A stretch of 64,000 nucleotides of DNA from the NCBI RefSeq assembly GCF_038433135.1, contig NZ_JBCDMV010000006.1:57134-121133 (forward strand). Reading direction: 5' to 3'. Below the pieces are notes generated by a model. The model was given only the letters and a program-made list of their open reading frames with translations. It did not search any database and was not told where the DNA came from. The DNA comes from Luteococcus sp038433135 (GTDB lineage Bacteria > Actinomycetota > Actinomycetes > Propionibacteriales > Propionibacteriaceae). Position 1 is the first letter of the stretch. Every line of letters begins with the position of its first letter. Position numbers and translations under genes: made by a program. This document shows, one piece after another, positions 8,760-17,911 of the stretch.

Positions 8760-9380
8760 ATGGAACTTCTTCCCCTCACCTTCGCCTCCGGGTGGGCCTC
8801 CGGGCTGAATGCCTGGGCGACGGTGCTCGTGCTGGGGCTGCTCGGCCGCTTCGCGCACGTCGGGGAGGTTCCCACCGGTTTCCAGCGCGCCGACGTGCTG
8901 ATCGTGATGGCGGTGCTGGCGACGATCGAACTGCTGGCGGACAAGATCCCGCTGCTGGACTCCACCTGGGATGCCGCCTCCACCGTCGTGCGTCCCGTGG
9001 CCGGCGCGGTGATCGCCGCCCTGATCGCCGGGCAGACCGGATCGCTGACCACCATCGCGCTGGCCAGCATCGGCGGGGTGAGCGCGCTGCTCAGCCACAT
9101 CACCAAATCCGGCCTGCGACTGGCGATCAACACCTCCCCCGAGCCAGTCAGCAATGTGGCCGCCTCGGTGGCCAATGACGTCTCCCTGGTGACCGTGCTC
9201 GCGCTGGCCGCCGAACACCCCGTGCCCGCGGCCGTACTGGCCGGGGTGCTGTTGGTGACCGGGCTGGTGCTCTTCGCCCTGGTCTTCACCCAGATCCGAC
9301 GCGGGGTCGCGATGGTGCGGCGCAACCTGGCCGGCCTGCGGGGATCGACCGAGCGCGGAATGCACGAGGACGGCCGGTGA
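8760..9380 (+). CDS. DUF4126 integral membrane protein
   Basis: 206 residues with about five hydrophobic segments. The FASGWASGLNAW opening is typical of DUF4126. The C-terminus is basic. Its stop overlaps the next gene's GTG by 4 bases, so the two are likely made together. No biochemical function is known for the family. No clear Shine-Dalgarno sequence precedes the ATG, so a leaderless transcript is possible. Confidence 0.75.
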   Translation: MELLPLTFASGWASGLNAWATVLVLGLLGRFAHVGEVPTGFQRADVLIVMAVLATIELLADKIPLLDSTWDAASTVVRPVAGAVIAALIAGQTGSLTTIALASIGGVSALLSHITKSGLRLAINTSPEPVSNVAASVANDVSLVTVLALAAEHPVPAAVLAGVLLVTGLVLFALVFTQIRRGVAMVRRNLAGLRGSTERGMHEDGR

Positions 9381-10732
9381 CCCCACCCGACCAGACACCG
9401 GCCACCGTGCTGGTGCGGGGTGCCACCCTGACCGGGATGGCCGCCGCCGCCCGGCTGGCGAAGGCCGGTCACCACGTCGTGCTGGACGCCGACGGACTGC
9501 CCGACGGCGGCCACTGGGCCAGCCACCCGCACCTGGGCGTCGAGACCGATGAACTGCCGCAGCACTTCCGACTGCCCGCCAGCTGGCGAGACCTGTTCAA
9601 GAAGTCCGGCCGGGCCTTCGACGCCGAACTGACCCGGCACGGGCTAAACCTGATCCCCGCGCCGGAGCAGGTGCACCGCTTTGCCGACGGACGCCAGTTC
9701 GTGCTGCCCAGCGAACGCGGCGCCCAGTTCCACGCCGTCGAGCACGCCTTCGGCCAGTCCGCCGCACAGCGCTGGACCGAGCTGCTGGACGATCTCGACG
9801 AGTTGTGGCAGCGGCTGCGGCTGGTGGGGCTGGAACGCCCCGTCGAGGACGACACCTTCACCCGGCAGACCCGGGCCGGCCTGTCCTGGCGCACCAGCCT
9901 GGACGAGCTGGCTGAGCGCACCGGTAACCCTCACCTGGCCCGGATCGTGCGGATCCAGGGAGACCTTGCCGGCGCCTCCCCCGGCCGCAATCCGGCGCTG
10001 CTGGCCATCCGGCTGGCCATCCATCGTCGCTTCAGCCACTGGCAGCTGGTGGACGACGACGGCGTCAGCCAGCGCGCCTCCCGGCTGGTGGAACTGTTGG
10101 CCGAACGGCTCGAGCTGCGCGGGGTGGAGCGCATCGGCGCCCCCGCACCCCTGCTCGGCTCCGGCCTGCCCGACCTGTCGGACATCACCCCCGCCCCCAG
10201 CACCGACGCCGACATCCTGCTGGACACCATCCCCCACCAGCAGGTTGGGCTGCTCGGCCGTCCGCTGGGCCGGCCCGCGATGGCCCCCACCGTGCGGCAG
10301 GAACTGCTCGACGGCCTGGACGACGAGTTGCGTCCGCTGGCCCGTTGCCCGGAGAACCCGGCGGTGGAACTGGGCATCGTCGAGCTGGTGGACCACACCG
10401 CCGGCACCCCGGTGGTCAGTTGGCATCGCCCGCTGGCCGACGGCCGGGTGCTGCGCACCGTGCACGACCACAACCATCCCCGGCCGGACCTGTCCTGGGG
10501 GCTGGCGCCCAGTACCTTCAAGGACTGGCAGCACCGCCCCAAACTGAAGATCGACCAACACCGCTGGGCGGCCTCGTCGGCCAGCCACGCCGGCCCGGAC
10601 CCGTGGGGGGAACTGCTCAGCGCGGCACTGGCCGCCTACGGCATCCATGAACAGCTGACCGGGGAGGACATTCGTCCCACCAACCGGAATCCCCCACCGC
10701 CGCGGCGACAGGCCAGACCCGGCCGTCGGTAG
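9377..10732 (+). CDS. NAD(P)/FAD-binding amine-oxidase-like protein
   Basis: 451 residues. The N-terminus (VLVRGATLTGMAAAARLAKAG) has the layout of a Rossmann dinucleotide-binding fold seen in phytoene desaturase and amine oxidase relatives, but the Gly-x-Gly-x-x-Gly loop is degenerate (G-A-T-L-T-G). The flavin-contacting motifs of true desaturases are not obvious. It may be a divergent oxidoreductase or a non-catalytic relative. Start GTG at 9377 overlaps the DUF4126 stop. The C-terminus is Pro/Arg-rich. Confidence 0.55.
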   Translation: MTPPDQTPATVLVRGATLTGMAAAARLAKAGHHVVLDADGLPDGGHWASHPHLGVETDELPQHFRLPASWRDLFKKSGRAFDAELTRHGLNLIPAPEQVHRFADGRQFVLPSERGAQFHAVEHAFGQSAAQRWTELLDDLDELWQRLRLVGLERPVEDDTFTRQTRAGLSWRTSLDELAERTGNPHLARIVRIQGDLAGASPGRNPALLAIRLAIHRRFSHWQLVDDDGVSQRASRLVELLAERLELRGVERIGAPAPLLGSGLPDLSDITPAPSTDADILLDTIPHQQVGLLGRPLGRPAMAPTVRQELLDGLDDELRPLARCPENPAVELGIVELVDHTAGTPVVSWHRPLADGRVLRTVHDHNHPRPDLSWGLAPSTFKDWQHRPKLKIDQHRWAASSASHAGPDPWGELLSAALAAYGIHEQLTGEDIRPTNRNPPPPRRQARPGRR

Positions 10733-10772
10733 CGTAAAGTGGTCAGGCAAGTCTTCAGTGAGGAATAGCCCC

Positions 10773-13007
10773 TTGACCGATCCGCAGCGCCCCGAGACCA
10801 CCACCGACCAGCAAGCCCTGCTGGACAGTGAACTGGCCGTCGAGCAGCGCCACGTCGACCGCGTGCACGCCCAACTCGAGGTGGCCACGGCCTCCGCGAA
10901 GCAGGTGGAGGCCGAAGGTCGCAACAAGTTCGTCACCGACCGCGGCAACTGGATGCGCGAGGAGGACGGCACCGCCCTGTTCGAGCGCGACGCCTTCGCC
11001 TTCCAGGCCGCCAAACGGCTGGCGGTGCTGGACGCGGAGCACGAGGGGCTGGTCTTCGGCCGACTGGACCTGCGGGGCGAGGAGCACCGCTACATCGGCC
11101 GGATCGGGGTGCGAGACGACGACTACGAGCCGTTGGTGATCGACTGGCGCGCGCCCGCCGCGGAGCCCTTCTACCGGGCCACCGCCAACAACCCGATGGA
11201 CGTGATCCGCCGTCGGGTGCTGCGCTGCCGCGACGACCGGGTGATCGGGATCGAGGACGACCTGCTGGACGACTCGGTGCCCACCGACCTGCCGGTGATC
11301 GGCGAGGGCGCCCTGATGGCGGCGCTCAGCCGGGCCCGCGGGCACCAGATGAAGGACATTGTCGCCACCATCCAGGCGCAGCAGGACGAGGCGATCCGCG
11401 CCCCCTACCAGGGTGTCACCGTGATCGCCGGCGGGCCGGGCACCGGCAAGACCGTCGTCGCGCTGCACCGCGCCGCCTACCTGCTGTACTCCAACCGCAA
11501 GCGGCTCGAGAAGGGCGGCGTGCTGGTGGTTGGCCCCTCCAGCGTCTTCATGAACTACATCGAGCGGGTGCTGCCCAGCCTGGGCGAGGATTCGGTGACG
11601 CTGAAGTCGATCGGTTCGGTGGCCAGCGACGTGCTGCGCACCGCTGTCGACCGGGTGGATGGTGCGCAGGCAGCGACGCTGAAGGGCTCGCTGCGGATGC
11701 TGCCGCTGCTCAAGCGGCTGGTCGTCTCCCCCGCCGTCGAGTATGACGAGGCCTTGCAGCTGCGGGTCAGCGTCAAGGGCGAGGTGCTCACCCTGAAGGC
11801 CGACAAGCTGCGCCGGATGCGCGCCGACCTGCTGGCCAGCCACAAGAACAACCGCTCACGCGAGGTGGCCGAACAGGCCGTCGTGAACGCGCTGTGGAGT
11901 CGCTTCCCCGCCGACGAGCACGACCTGGACCGTGACCAGTTCGAGGATGCGGTGACCGGTCAGGCCGCCTTCCAGATGATGATGAATGCCTGGTGGCCGC
12001 TGCTCTCCGCGCCCCGGGTGCTGGCTCGCTGCGCCGATGCCGCGCTGCTGCGCCGCGTCGCCGGCGACCTGCTCAGCGAGGACGAGTGCGAGGTGCTGGC
12101 CGAGAGCTTCGCCGCCACCACCTCCAACGAGGACGACGACCGCTCCACCGGCTGGTCGGTGGCCGACATCGCGCTGCTGGACGAGCTGGTCAGCATCATC
12201 GGCCCCACCCCCCGCAGCGAGGAGCGTGACGAGCCGCTCTTCCTCGAGGGGATGGACCAGGTGGCGGAGATCGTCACCACCGCCGACCTGCTGCGCGACG
12301 AGCGCGAGGACAGCCTGGACGACGAGCCGCACAACACCTATGCCCACGTCCTGGTGGACGAAGCGCAGGACGTCACGCCGATGCAGTGGCGGATGCTGCG
12401 CCGCCGCGGCCCGCAGGCCTCCTGGACACTCGTCGGTGACCCGGCGCAGTCCTCCTGGCCGGTGCCCGCCGAGACCGAGCAGGTGATGCGCGAGCTGATC
12501 GGCACCGCCCCGCACCGCACCTTCCGGCTCACCAAGAACTACCGCTCCCCCGCGGAGGTCTTCCGGCTGGCCGCCAAGGTGATCACCCCGGTCTTCCCCG
12601 ACGCCGACCTGCCCGAGGCGGTCCGCTCCACCGGCAACGACCCGCTGCTGGTGACCGCCCCGCGCGGTGACCTGATGACGGCGATCGGCGAGCAGGTGGC
12701 CACCCTGTCCGAGCAGGTGGACGGCACCATCGGGATCATCGTCCCGCCGTCGCTGATGCGCACGGTGCGCCGCCAGGCCTCCGCGCAGCCGCAGATCGTC
12801 GAGAACCTGGAACGCTGCGTCGTGGTCACCCCGTTGGAGAGCAAGGGCCTGGAGTACGACGGCGTGCTGGTGGTCAGCCCCGACGACATCGTCGAGGAGA
12901 CCCCGGGCCGGGAACGAGTGCTCTACGTGGCGCTGACCCGCCCCACCCAGCGGTTGACCATCCTGGACGTCGACGGACGTCCGGGCGCCTGGCGACGGGT
13001 GCTGTGA
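10773..13007 (+). CDS. HelD-like UvrD/SF1 helicase (RNA polymerase recycling factor)
   Basis: About 744 residues. An N-terminal coiled coil (about residues 15-60) precedes an SF1 ATPase split by an insertion. Walker A is GGPGTGKT near residue 220 and Walker B is DEAQD near residue 529. A conserved LTKNYRS and a C-terminal ESKGLEYD / YVALTRPTQ block complete the helicase core. This is the HelD architecture: in Gram-positives HelD strips RNA polymerase from DNA, and some actinobacterial members confer rifamycin tolerance. TTG at 10773 has GAGGAA 7 bases upstream and is preferred to GTG at 10758. It appears to be transcribed alone. Confidence 0.85.
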   Translation: MTDPQRPETTTDQQALLDSELAVEQRHVDRVHAQLEVATASAKQVEAEGRNKFVTDRGNWMREEDGTALFERDAFAFQAAKRLAVLDAEHEGLVFGRLDLRGEEHRYIGRIGVRDDDYEPLVIDWRAPAAEPFYRATANNPMDVIRRRVLRCRDDRVIGIEDDLLDDSVPTDLPVIGEGALMAALSRARGHQMKDIVATIQAQQDEAIRAPYQGVTVIAGGPGTGKTVVALHRAAYLLYSNRKRLEKGGVLVVGPSSVFMNYIERVLPSLGEDSVTLKSIGSVASDVLRTAVDRVDGAQAATLKGSLRMLPLLKRLVVSPAVEYDEALQLRVSVKGEVLTLKADKLRRMRADLLASHKNNRSREVAEQAVVNALWSRFPADEHDLDRDQFEDAVTGQAAFQMMMNAWWPLLSAPRVLARCADAALLRRVAGDLLSEDECEVLAESFAATTSNEDDDRSTGWSVADIALLDELVSIIGPTPRSEERDEPLFLEGMDQVAEIVTTADLLRDEREDSLDDEPHNTYAHVLVDEAQDVTPMQWRMLRRRGPQASWTLVGDPAQSSWPVPAETEQVMRELIGTAPHRTFRLTKNYRSPAEVFRLAAKVITPVFPDADLPEAVRSTGNDPLLVTAPRGDLMTAIGEQVATLSEQVDGTIGIIVPPSLMRTVRRQASAQPQIVENLERCVVVTPLESKGLEYDGVLVVSPDDIVEETPGRERVLYVALTRPTQRLTILDVDGRPGAWRRVL

Positions 13008-13025
13008 GCCGCCGCCTGTGCTGGG

Positions 13026-14000
13026 TCAGTGGAAGCAGAGCAGGTACATCAGGACGATGTTGCCCGCCAGCAGGATGGCAGCGGTGGGCAGCTGCGCCTT
13101 GATCGGGCCGTAGCTGTCCTCCAGTTCCAGCAGCGCCGCCGGCACCAGGTTGAAGTTGGCGGCCATCGGCGTGCACAGCGTGCCACAGAAGCCGGCCAGC
13201 ATGCCGATCGCGAAGATCGAGGCCGGGGTGCCGTCGAACTGCTGCACCAGCACCGGCCAGCCGACGGCCGCGGTCATCACCGGGAAGGCGGCGAAGGCAT
13301 TGCCCATGATCACGGTGAACATCGCCATCCCCAGGCAGTAGACCACCACGGCGGCGAAGAGCTTGCCCTCCGGCAGGATCATGGTGGTGATCCTGCCGAC
13401 GGCATCACCCACACCGGCCGCCTTGAACAGCATTCCCAGCGTGGCCAGGAATTGCGGCAGGATCGCAGCCCAGCCGATGTGACCCAGCAGCCGGTCGCCC
13501 TCCCGGAAGGGCTCGGCGATGTCGCGCACCCGGAAACGCCAGCAGGCCACCGCCAGCGCCACCAGTGCGGCGATCCCCAGGCCGATGATGGTGGCCATCG
13601 ACGGCTCGAAGAGCGGGCGGCCACCCAGCGAGGCGTGGTTCAGGCCCAGCGCCGCCGCGATCCCGGCCACGACGGGGATCATCAGGGCCGGTACGAAGAG
13701 CCAGTTGCCGTAGCGGGCGGCGGTGAGCTCCCGCTGCTCGTCGGAGGTTGAGTCCAGGGTGCCGCGCCCGGGGAAGCCGAGACCGGCCAGCGCCACCAGC
13801 AGCAGCACCGCGATCCCCTCGATGAAGGCGGATCCGGTCTTGTCCACCACGAAGGTGCCGTAGACGAAGCAGAAGGCCACCAGCGTCCAGAAGGCGGCCG
13901 AGCCGAAGCGCTTGGCGTCGCTGCGGTCGCGCAGCCGGATCAGGGCAATCAGCAAGAAGATCGCAGCGCACAGCCAGTAGAACCATTCGACCTTGATCAT
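13026..14000 (-). CDS. DUF979 membrane protein, predicted 5-oxoproline transporter subunit
   Basis: 324 residues with about nine hydrophobic segments. It matches the DUF979 family, which almost always travels with DUF969 and is annotated by comparative genomics as the second subunit of a 5-oxoproline permease. Its ATG overlaps the DUF969 stop by 4 bases, so the pair is translationally coupled. The adjacent pxpABC genes and the shared operator-like sites support pyroglutamate uptake. Transport itself is inferred and not shown. Confidence 0.8.
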   Translation of the reverse strand: MIKVEWFYWLCAAIFLLIALIRLRDRSDAKRFGSAAFWTLVAFCFVYGTFVVDKTGSAFIEGIAVLLLVALAGLGFPGRGTLDSTSDEQRELTAARYGNWLFVPALMIPVVAGIAAALGLNHASLGGRPLFEPSMATIIGLGIAALVALAVACWRFRVRDIAEPFREGDRLLGHIGWAAILPQFLATLGMLFKAAGVGDAVGRITTMILPEGKLFAAVVVYCLGMAMFTVIMGNAFAAFPVMTAAVGWPVLVQQFDGTPASIFAIGMLAGFCGTLCTPMAANFNLVPAALLELEDSYGPIKAQLPTAAILLAGNIVLMYLLCFH

Positions 14001-14740
14001 CGTTCGGCTCCTTCGGTGGTGGGAGCCGGTTCCCCGGCCTCGGTCGGGGCGTCGGCCGGGGCGGTGTCACCCTCGGCGGCCATTGACGCAAGCGAGCGGT
14101 CGAGCAACAGCAGCCGTGGGGTGTGCACCAGGAAGGCCAGGATGGCTGTGGGGATGGACCACAGGGCGATCTGGATCGCCTCCAGCTTGAGCCCATAGGT
14201 GGCGTCGACGAAGCCGGTGATCAGCAGGATGGAGCCGATCGCGATGAAGACGTCCTCGCCGAAGAAGAGTCCGATGTTGTCAGCGCTGGTGGCGTAGGAA
14301 CGCAGCTTCTCCCGCATTCGGGTTGTGTAGCGCGGGTGGCTGCGCTCGACGGCGGCCTCGGCCATCGGGACGATCAGCGGCCGAACGGCCTGTGCCGGGC
14401 CACCGATCGCGGCCAGACCGAGGGCGGCGGTCGCCTGGCGCAGCGCGAGGTAGGCCACCAGCAGCCGACCGGCGGTCATCCCCTTCAACTTGCCCATCAG
14501 CCGTCGAGCCTGTTGCATCAGACCGTAACGTTCCAGCAGACCGATCACTGGCAACACGATGATGAAGACGCTGACCGAGCGGGAACTGGCGAAGCCGGTG
14601 CCGAAGGCCTCGACGATCTTCACCGGCGAGATGCCGCCCAACAATCCGGCGGCGACACCCGCGGCGGCCACCACGAGCATGGAATTGATGCGCAATGCGA
14701 AGCCGATCACCACGATGGCGACGGCCAGGAGTACCCACAT
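13997..14740 (-). CDS. DUF969 membrane protein, predicted 5-oxoproline transporter subunit
   Basis: 247 residues with about five to six membrane segments and an Ala/Pro/Glu-rich tail. It belongs to DUF969, the constant partner of DUF979. The ATG at 14740 is preceded by GAGGAG at 6 bases, so the longer open frame upstream is not coding. It is the first gene of the leftward transporter pair, 71 bases from an operator-like palindrome at 14812. Together with DUF979 it probably imports 5-oxoproline for the oxoprolinase encoded on the other strand. Confidence 0.8.
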   Translation of the reverse strand: MWVLLAVAIVVIGFALRINSMLVVAAAGVAAGLLGGISPVKIVEAFGTGFASSRSVSVFIIVLPVIGLLERYGLMQQARRLMGKLKGMTAGRLLVAYLALRQATAALGLAAIGGPAQAVRPLIVPMAEAAVERSHPRYTTRMREKLRSYATSADNIGLFFGEDVFIAIGSILLITGFVDATYGLKLEAIQIALWSIPTAILAFLVHTPRLLLLDRSLASMAAEGDTAPADAPTEAGEPAPTTEGAER

Positions 14741-14811
14741 GTTGTGCTCCTCGTCGAGCTCGGCCCAAGGAGCCGGGCGCCGCGCTTCGGCACCGCGCCG
14801 CAATCTAGATG

Positions 14812-14822
14812 TTGTTGAACAA
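14812..14822. promoter_or_regulatory. FadR-type operator before the DUF969-DUF979 genes
   Basis: TTGTTGAACAA is palindromic except for its centre. It fits the TNGTNNNACNA pattern of FCD-class GntR regulators. The 16-base stretch GTTGAACAATCTTGGC containing it recurs exactly upstream of pxpA. It lies in the only gap between the regulator gene and the transporter genes. Confidence 0.7.
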
Positions 14823-14841
14823 TCTTGGCAAGACCTCAGCC

Positions 14842-15501
14842 TCAGCTGAGTTCCTCCTCGGCCCGCAAGAGGTAGAGCTCCAGCACTCCCCGGGCCCGCG
14901 CCAGCTGGCCGGCCCGCAACAGGTCCGCAATCCGCTGGTTCTCGTCCAGGAAGCTCTCGTGCACCGCTCGCGGATTGCCCAGCGTCAGGTAGCGCAACCG
15001 GGTCTGGGCGGTCACGATCCGCATCAACCGGCTTGCCACGGGATTGTCCGCCAGCTCCACCAGCGCCATGTGGAAGAGCGCATTGGCGGTGCCCACCCCC
15101 ACCCAGTCGTCCCGGTCCCGGGCGCGAGCGGCCAGCACGACGGTGTGCACCAGCCGCTCCAGCGCCGCGGAATCTGGGGCCAGCTGGCACTGGACCGCCC
15201 GCGCGGCAAGGTCATCCAACGCGCCCAGCTCCAGGTGGCGACGGACCGCGAAGAGGTGCCGGGACTCCTCGGGCCCGATCCGGCGGACGAAGACACCTCG
15301 GTTGGGGTGGTGCTCCACCAGCTGCTCATGGGCCAGCATCCGGAAGGCCTCGCGCAGGGTGTTGCGACTGACCGCCAGGCGCTCCCCCAGCTGCACCTCG
15401 TCCAACCGCTGGCCGGGTTGGTAGCCGCCGGCGAGGATACCGTCGGCCAGACGGACGAAGCAGCGTTCCACCCGGGGCGGTTCGCGATGCTCCATGGCCA
15501 T
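14842..15501 (-). CDS. GntR family regulator (FadR/FCD subfamily) of the 5-oxoproline locus
   Basis: 219 residues. A winged helix-turn-helix (about residues 10-75, with LAVSRNTLREAFRML) is followed by an all-helical FCD effector domain containing the usual His/Asp-rich ligand pocket (LFHMALVEL and later helices). It lies between the transporter genes and pxpABC, and both are preceded by a site fitting its subfamily's consensus. The simplest model is repression relieved by 5-oxoproline or a related acid. The second site falls in the pxpA/gntR divergent region, so autoregulation is possible. Confidence 0.85.
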   Translation of the reverse strand: MAMEHREPPRVERCFVRLADGILAGGYQPGQRLDEVQLGERLAVSRNTLREAFRMLAHEQLVEHHPNRGVFVRRIGPEESRHLFAVRRHLELGALDDLAARAVQCQLAPDSAALERLVHTVVLAARARDRDDWVGVGTANALFHMALVELADNPVASRLMRIVTAQTRLRYLTLGNPRAVHESFLDENQRIADLLRAGQLARARGVLELYLLRAEEELS

Positions 15502-15601
15502 TGGTTCCCTTCACGACATCCCCTGCAGCGCCCGGCGGACACCCGCCATCAGTCTCCCAGACCCCGACCCAACGGGGGTGTGCATCTTGACAGGGTCGAG
15601 A

Positions 15602-15612
15602 TCGTTGAACAA
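15602..15612. promoter_or_regulatory. FadR-type operator before pxpA
   Basis: TCGTTGAACAA fits TNGTNNNACNA and is followed by the same TCTTGGC as the site at 14812. It ends only 9 bases before the pxpA start codon. A bound repressor would cover the transcription or translation start, particularly if the mRNA is leaderless. Confidence 0.7.
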
Positions 15613-15621
15613 TCTTGGCCC

Positions 15622-16404
15622 ATGACGCAAGCGCTGCGAACCATCGACCTGAACGCCGACATGGGCGAGAGCTTCGGCCAGTGGCGGATGGGTGATGACC
15701 GGGCCCTGCTGGACGTGGTCACGTCGGCCAATGTGGCCTGCGGTTTCCATGCCGGCGATCCCCTGGTGCTCGCCGAGACCCTGCAATTGGCCGCCGAACG
15801 AGACGTGGTGGTGGGGGCCCACGTCTCCTACCGGGATCTGGCCGGCTTCGGCCGCAGCTTCATCGACGTCGACCCCGGCCAGTTGCGGGCCGAGCTGGTC
15901 TACCAACTGGCCGCCATCACCGGGGTTGCCCGCACCGTGGGCGCGCGAGTGGCCTATGTGAAACCGCACGGGGCGCTCTACAACACGATCGTGCACCACC
16001 AGGGGCAGGCCACCGCCGTCGTCGAGGCGGTCCAGGTCATCAACCAGACGTTGGAGTCGCCGCTGGCCATTCTCGGCCTGCCCGGGGCCCTGGTGCTGGA
16101 ACTGGCCGAGCAGGCGGGGATCGCGACGGCCCGGGAGGCCTTCGCGGATCGCGGCTACACCCCCGAGGGGAGGCTGGTCTCGCGTCGCGAACCGGGCGCG
16201 GTGCTGCACGACGCAGATGAGGTGGCCCGGCGGATGGTGGAGCTGGTCACCACCGGCAGCCTCACCGCCGTCGACGGCAGCCGGGTACAGATCCAGGCCG
16301 ATTCCATCTGCGTCCACGGCGACTCCCCCGGCGCGGTGGCGATGGCCCGGGCCGTGCGCGTGGCGCTCGACCAGGCGGGCATCACCCTGAAGAGCTTCCG
16401 ATGA
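15622..16404 (+). CDS. pxpA: 5-oxoprolinase subunit A (LamB/YcsF family)
   Basis: 260 residues starting TIDLNADMGESFG, the family signature, with the conserved VKPHGALYN and DSICVHGDSPGA motifs. PxpA, PxpB and PxpC together hydrolyse 5-oxo-L-proline to glutamate with ATP. The ATG at 15622 is chosen because the protein begins with family-conserved sequence there; the frame upstream is open but non-homologous. No ribosome site is visible between the operator and the ATG, which suggests leaderless initiation. It overlaps pxpB by ATGA. Confidence 0.92.
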   Translation: MTQALRTIDLNADMGESFGQWRMGDDRALLDVVTSANVACGFHAGDPLVLAETLQLAAERDVVVGAHVSYRDLAGFGRSFIDVDPGQLRAELVYQLAAITGVARTVGARVAYVKPHGALYNTIVHHQGQATAVVEAVQVINQTLESPLAILGLPGALVLELAEQAGIATAREAFADRGYTPEGRLVSRREPGAVLHDADEVARRMVELVTTGSLTAVDGSRVQIQADSICVHGDSPGAVAMARAVRVALDQAGITLKSFR

Positions 16405-17030
16405 GCGTCCAGGCCCGGCTGCTCAGCGCTGGCCGGACCTCGGTGCTGGTGGAACTGCCCGATGCCACCACCCGACGCCAGCTGCACCAGACGCTGCTGA
16501 ACCACCCGGCACCCGGCGTGGTGGATCTGGTGCCGGCCGCCCGCACCGTCAGCCTGCAGTGCGCCGACGCCGAGGCCCTGCCCGCGGCCGTCGCACACCT
16601 GCGGGCGCTGCTGGCCGCCGGGCTGGACGCCGCCCAGGCCACCGACACACCCCCGACCACCATCGACGTGCGTTATACCGGTGAGGATCTGGCACAGGTG
16701 GCCGGGCTCCTGGGCACCGACACCGCCGAGGTGGTGCGTCGGCACACCGGCCAGCTGTGGACCGTCGAGTTCGCCGGCTTCATGCCCGGCTTCGGTTACC
16801 TCAGCGGCGAGAACGGCGGGTTGGAGGTGCCCCGGCTGAAGACGCCCCGCACCCGGATCCCGCCGGGCAGCGTCGCGCTGGCCGGGGAGTTCACCGGCAT
16901 CTACCCGCAGGCCTCGCCCGGCGGTTGGCAACTGATCGGCAGCACCGACGCCGTGCTCTGGGATCCGCAGCGCACACCCCCGGCCCTGCTGGTGCCGGGT
17001 GCCCGGATCCGCTTCCGGGAGGTGCGCTGA
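16401..17030 (+). CDS. pxpB: 5-oxoprolinase subunit B (KipI family)
   Basis: 209 residues of the KipI / allophanate hydrolase subunit 1 family. The C-terminal cyclophilin-like half carries the hallmark FAGFMPGFGYLSG and the VPRLKTPRTRIPPGSVALAG segment. In B. subtilis KipI also inhibits the sporulation kinase KinA, but in this operon the oxoprolinase role is the natural one. The ATG overlaps the pxpA stop and the stop overlaps the pxpC start, so the three subunits are translated as a unit. Confidence 0.9.
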   Translation: MSVQARLLSAGRTSVLVELPDATTRRQLHQTLLNHPAPGVVDLVPAARTVSLQCADAEALPAAVAHLRALLAAGLDAAQATDTPPTTIDVRYTGEDLAQVAGLLGTDTAEVVRRHTGQLWTVEFAGFMPGFGYLSGENGGLEVPRLKTPRTRIPPGSVALAGEFTGIYPQASPGGWQLIGSTDAVLWDPQRTPPALLVPGARIRFREVR

Positions 17031-17911
17031 TGGCAGGCCTGGTGGTGGAACGCGCGGGGCTGCGCACCCTGGTGCAGGATTTGGGCCGCCCGGGCCTGGC
17101 CAGCCTGGGGATCAGCGCCAGCGGCGCGTGGGATCGGGCAGCCTTCGCCCTGGCCAACCGGATCATCGGCAATGCACCCGGCCTGGCCTGTCTGGAGGTG
17201 GTACTGGGCCAGCTGGCGGTACGCGCCGTCGACGGCGACCTGCTGGTGGCGCTGACCGGCGCACCCTGCCCGCTGACGGTGGACGGCCGCCCGGTCGACG
17301 CCTTCAGCCCGGTGCTGTTGCGTGCTGGACAGCTGCTGGAGGTGGGTCAGCCGGTGGTCGGGCTGCGCAGCTACCTGGCAGCCCATGGCGGGCTGGATCT
17401 TCCCCCGGTCTTCAACAGCCGCTCCTGTGACCCGACCCGCGGGATCGGCCCCGCCGTACTGCAAGCCGGCGACCTGGTGCCCGTCGGTGCCCGGGGCGGC
17501 CGGACCATCGTCGCCAGCGACCTGTGCGTGACCAGCACGGCCCAGCGCGACGAGCTCACCCTGCGGGCGGTGTGGGGGCCGCGGCAGGACTGGTTCACCG
17601 CCGCCGCCCATCAACTCTTCACCGGGACCGCCTGGCAGGTGACCAGCGAGTCCGATCGGGTGGGGACCCGGCTCAGTGGCCCCGCCCTGGAGCGGGCCGT
17701 CGACGGTGAGCTGACCAGCGAGGCGGTGGTGCGGGGATCGGTCCAGGTGCCCAGCTCCGGCCAGCCTCTGGTCTTCGGACCAGACCACCCCACCACCGGC
17801 GGCTATCCGGTGATCGTCGTGGTGGACGGCCCCGACGCGGACCTGCTGGCCCAGGCTCGGCCGGGGCAGACCGTGCGCTTCGCGGTCAGCCGACCACGGA
17901 TCCTGGCCTGA
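17030..17911 (+). CDS. pxpC: 5-oxoprolinase subunit C (KipA family)
   Basis: 293 residues of the KipA / allophanate hydrolase subunit 2 family. It opens with LVVERAGLRTLVQDLGRPG and contains the SYLAAHGGLDLPPVFNSRS block. The ATG at 17030 shares its A with the pxpB stop (TGATG) and is preceded by GGGAGG. It closes the pxp operon. A TCACTGG/CCAGTGA inverted repeat at 17912-17926 lies between it and convergent metF. Confidence 0.9.
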   Translation: MAGLVVERAGLRTLVQDLGRPGLASLGISASGAWDRAAFALANRIIGNAPGLACLEVVLGQLAVRAVDGDLLVALTGAPCPLTVDGRPVDAFSPVLLRAGQLLEVGQPVVGLRSYLAAHGGLDLPPVFNSRSCDPTRGIGPAVLQAGDLVPVGARGGRTIVASDLCVTSTAQRDELTLRAVWGPRQDWFTAAAHQLFTGTAWQVTSESDRVGTRLSGPALERAVDGELTSEAVVRGSVQVPSSGQPLVFGPDHPTTGGYPVIVVVDGPDADLLAQARPGQTVRFAVSRPRILA

